Shown one piece after another: positions 62,637 to 64,000 of a DNA stretch of 64,000 bases. Where the stretch lies: contig JAFLKK010000001.1 in the NCBI GenBank assembly GCA_019163375.1, positions 230,638-294,637 on the forward strand. The letters are read 5' to 3'. The notes beneath the pieces are model-generated. The model saw nothing but the letters and a program-made list of their open reading frames with translations, was not told where the DNA came from and did no database searches. A program made the translations under genes and the position numbers. Every line of letters starts with the position of its first letter. Position 1 is the stretch's first letter. Origin of the DNA: Paludibacter sp. GTDB lineage: Bacteria; Bacteroidota; Bacteroidia; Bacteroidales; Paludibacteraceae.

Positions 62637-63603
62637 TGTAAATATCTGATTTAAAATAAGAAAGGTTGTTGCTAATCCATTCGATGGTTTCCTTTAAACC
62701 ACTTTCAAGCGTGTAGTAGGGTTTCCAACTGGTGTTTGAAATTATTTTTGTGTTGTCACAAAATAGTCTTTCTACTTCACTTTTATCCGGACGAATACGT
62801 TGCTCATCAGATATGATTTCTACTTTTTTGCCAATTAAGTCGGCAATCAGTTGTACCAAATTACCAATGGTTATTTCTTCGCTCATACCGATATTGGTTA
62901 TTTCACCAAACAGTCCGTCAGCACAGGCAATTTCGTAAAATCCGTTAGCCGTATCCTTTACAAAAGTCAAATCTCTTGTCGGACTTAAATTTCCAAGTTT
63001 CAAATTTGTTTGTCCGTTTAAAATCTGTGAAATAACAGTAGGTATAATGGCTCTGGCCGATTGGCGGGGACCATAAGTATTGAACGGACGAACAATTTTT
63101 ACAGGTAAATCGAATGATTTGAAATAGCTGATCGATAGTTGATCTGCTGATATTTTGGTAGCCGAGTAAGGTGATTGTCCAACCATTGGATGCAACTCGT
63201 CAATAGGCACATATTGTGCTGTACCATAAGTTTCACTGGTAGAGGTAACCATTACTTTTTCGATGCCAAGTTGGCGTGCAGCTTGCAACACATTGTAAGT
63301 GCCGTCGATATTGGTTTTGATATAGGCTTGAGGTGATACGTAGGAGTAAGGTATGCCAATGAGTGCTGCTAAATGAAAAACAGAGTCACAACCTTGCATG
63401 GCTGCAAAAACCGAATCGTAGTCACGTATGTCACCGGTAATAATTTCCACTTTATTTTTGGCCAGGCTGGTGTCTAACCACCCCCATTTGTTCCACGAGT
63501 TGTAGTGCACAAAGGCTTTTACGTTGTATCCTTTTTCTACCAATAGTTCGGTAAGGTGAGAGCCGATAAATCCACCAGCTCCGGTGACTAAAATGTTTTT
63601 CAT
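62629..63603 (-). CDS. LegB-like NAD-dependent 4,6-dehydratase
   Basis: From the ATG at 63603 it has 324 residues (the ATG nine codons earlier is less likely). Short-chain dehydrogenase signature: GAGGFIGSH (8-16), TSTSETYG, and Tyr146-x3-Lys150 in PYSATK. The pattern FVHYNSWNKWGWLD, VGQSPYSATKISADQ, RPFNTYGPRQSARAIIPT and RIRPDKSEVERL is close to LegB, which makes the 4-keto-6-deoxy sugar leading to legionaminic acid. The rest of that pathway is not visible. A second epimerase gene follows upstream. Confidence 0.85.
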   Translation of the reverse strand: MKNILVTGAGGFIGSHLTELLVEKGYNVKAFVHYNSWNKWGWLDTSLAKNKVEIITGDIRDYDSVFAAMQGCDSVFHLAALIGIPYSYVSPQAYIKTNIDGTYNVLQAARQLGIEKVMVTSTSETYGTAQYVPIDELHPMVGQSPYSATKISADQLSISYFKSFDLPVKIVRPFNTYGPRQSARAIIPTVISQILNGQTNLKLGNLSPTRDLTFVKDTANGFYEIACADGLFGEITNIGMSEEITIGNLVQLIADLIGKKVEIISDEQRIRPDKSEVERLFCDNTKIISNTSWKPYYTLESGLKETIEWISNNLSYFKSDIYNV

Positions 63604-63666
63604 GCTTATGAGTTTGTTCTGAGCTGCCAAAATAGAGCAGTATATTATTTTTTATCGAATTGTTTT

Positions 63667-64000
63667 TTATTCTGAAACCATTTTTGTTAGTCCTTCCAAA
63701 ATGGATATGCTTGGTTTCCAGTGTAATTCATTTTGAATTTTGGAAATATCTGCAATCGTATCCATCACATCGTTTGGACGGATTTCGTGGGTGCAAATAT
63801 AGTCAATTTCTGTGTCGAAAAGTCCACGAACCATGTCCATAATTTCTTTTACCGAATAGCTAAGTCCACTTCCCAAATTGTACTTTTGGATGGACTTATC
63901 CGCGTTTTCAGTTTCAATGGCAGTAATAATTGCATCAACAATATCCTCCACGTGAATATAATCGCGCTTTGGACGGTCGTCTTTAATTACAATCTTACCT
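63667..64000 (-). CDS. NAD-dependent epimerase/dehydratase (partial, N-terminus outside window)
   Basis: Only the C-terminal 110 residues are inside the window. They begin KIVIKDDRPKRDYIHVEDIV, the conserved segment of nucleotide-sugar epimerases that precedes the C-terminal domain, and continue YNLGSGLSYSVKEI and the end WKPSISILEGL. The frame is open to the window edge without a start codon upstream in view. Likely a UDP-sugar 4-epimerase of the same polysaccharide locus. The stop lies 63 bp before the LegB-like start. Confidence 0.85.
   Translation of the reverse strand, partial: GKIVIKDDRPKRDYIHVEDIVDAIITAIETENADKSIQKYNLGSGLSYSVKEIMDMVRGLFDTEIDYICTHEIRPNDVMDTIADISKIQNELHWKPSISILEGLTKMVSE

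Overview
The window comes from a member of the Bacteroidales (phylum Bacteroidota), possibly a Paludibacter-like or dysgonomonad relative. The phylum is supported by a SusC/SusD/SusE polysaccharide-utilization locus with a hybrid two-component regulator, a short 287-residue primary sigma factor, many TAnnTTTG -7 promoter boxes, lipoproteins with an S-C-type lipobox, and a PorE-like OmpA protein. The genus is a guess. The base composition is moderately AT-rich. I see no rRNA, tRNA, CRISPR array, phage or complete insertion sequence.

Region by region. 1-1538: the end of an ABC exporter operon (permease partial, ATPase). 1.8-5.2 kb: mazG and mutS2, the latter with a palindromic repeat read through in frame. 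5.2-6.8 kb: a three-gene HipB/HipS/HipT-type toxin-antitoxin module with three operator-like repeats. 6.9-12.2 kb: a DUF4197 lipoprotein, enolase, an HtrA protease and the primary sigma factor. 12.3-17.4 kb: aconitase, citrate synthase and isocitrate dehydrogenase, which together make 2-oxoglutarate. 17.7-19.9 kb: a DUF418 membrane protein and a pirin. 20-34.9 kb: a beta-1,4-galactan utilization locus, in transcription order hybrid regulator, SusC, SusD, SusE, two GH53 endo-galactanases and a GH2 beta-galactosidase. The SusCDE proteins would bind and import galactan pieces, the GH53 lipoproteins would cut the chain, the GH2 enzyme would release galactose, and the regulator would sense the product. 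35.3-38.1 kb: an orphan, shortened SusC-like gene bounded by a 57-bp direct repeat that includes a terminator. 38.1-47.9 kb: DUF6261, DUF1015, a PorE-like protein, thyA-folA, asnA, hisIE and an FtsE-like ATPase. 47.9-54.5 kb: an FMN-binding protein, proS, a small regulator/membrane operon (DUF2089, YIP1, PH-like), YjbQ and gltX. 54.6-64 kb: a surface-polysaccharide locus (glycosyltransferases, wecB, methyltransferase, flippase, asparagine-synthase-like protein, sugar nucleotidyltransferase, LegB-like dehydratase and a partial epimerase).

The most unusual signals lie between genes. At least seven intergenic arrays of degenerate tandem repeats share a strict 7-bp period although their sequences differ. 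There are also several REP/MITE-like palindromes, including a perfect 22-bp-arm palindrome after the hybrid regulator, a 230-bp element with 19-bp terminal inverted repeats in the regulator's leader, and a double palindrome inside mutS2. A possible structured RNA lies upstream of the porE-like gene. Protein functions are assigned from motifs and family knowledge only; no database search was run.
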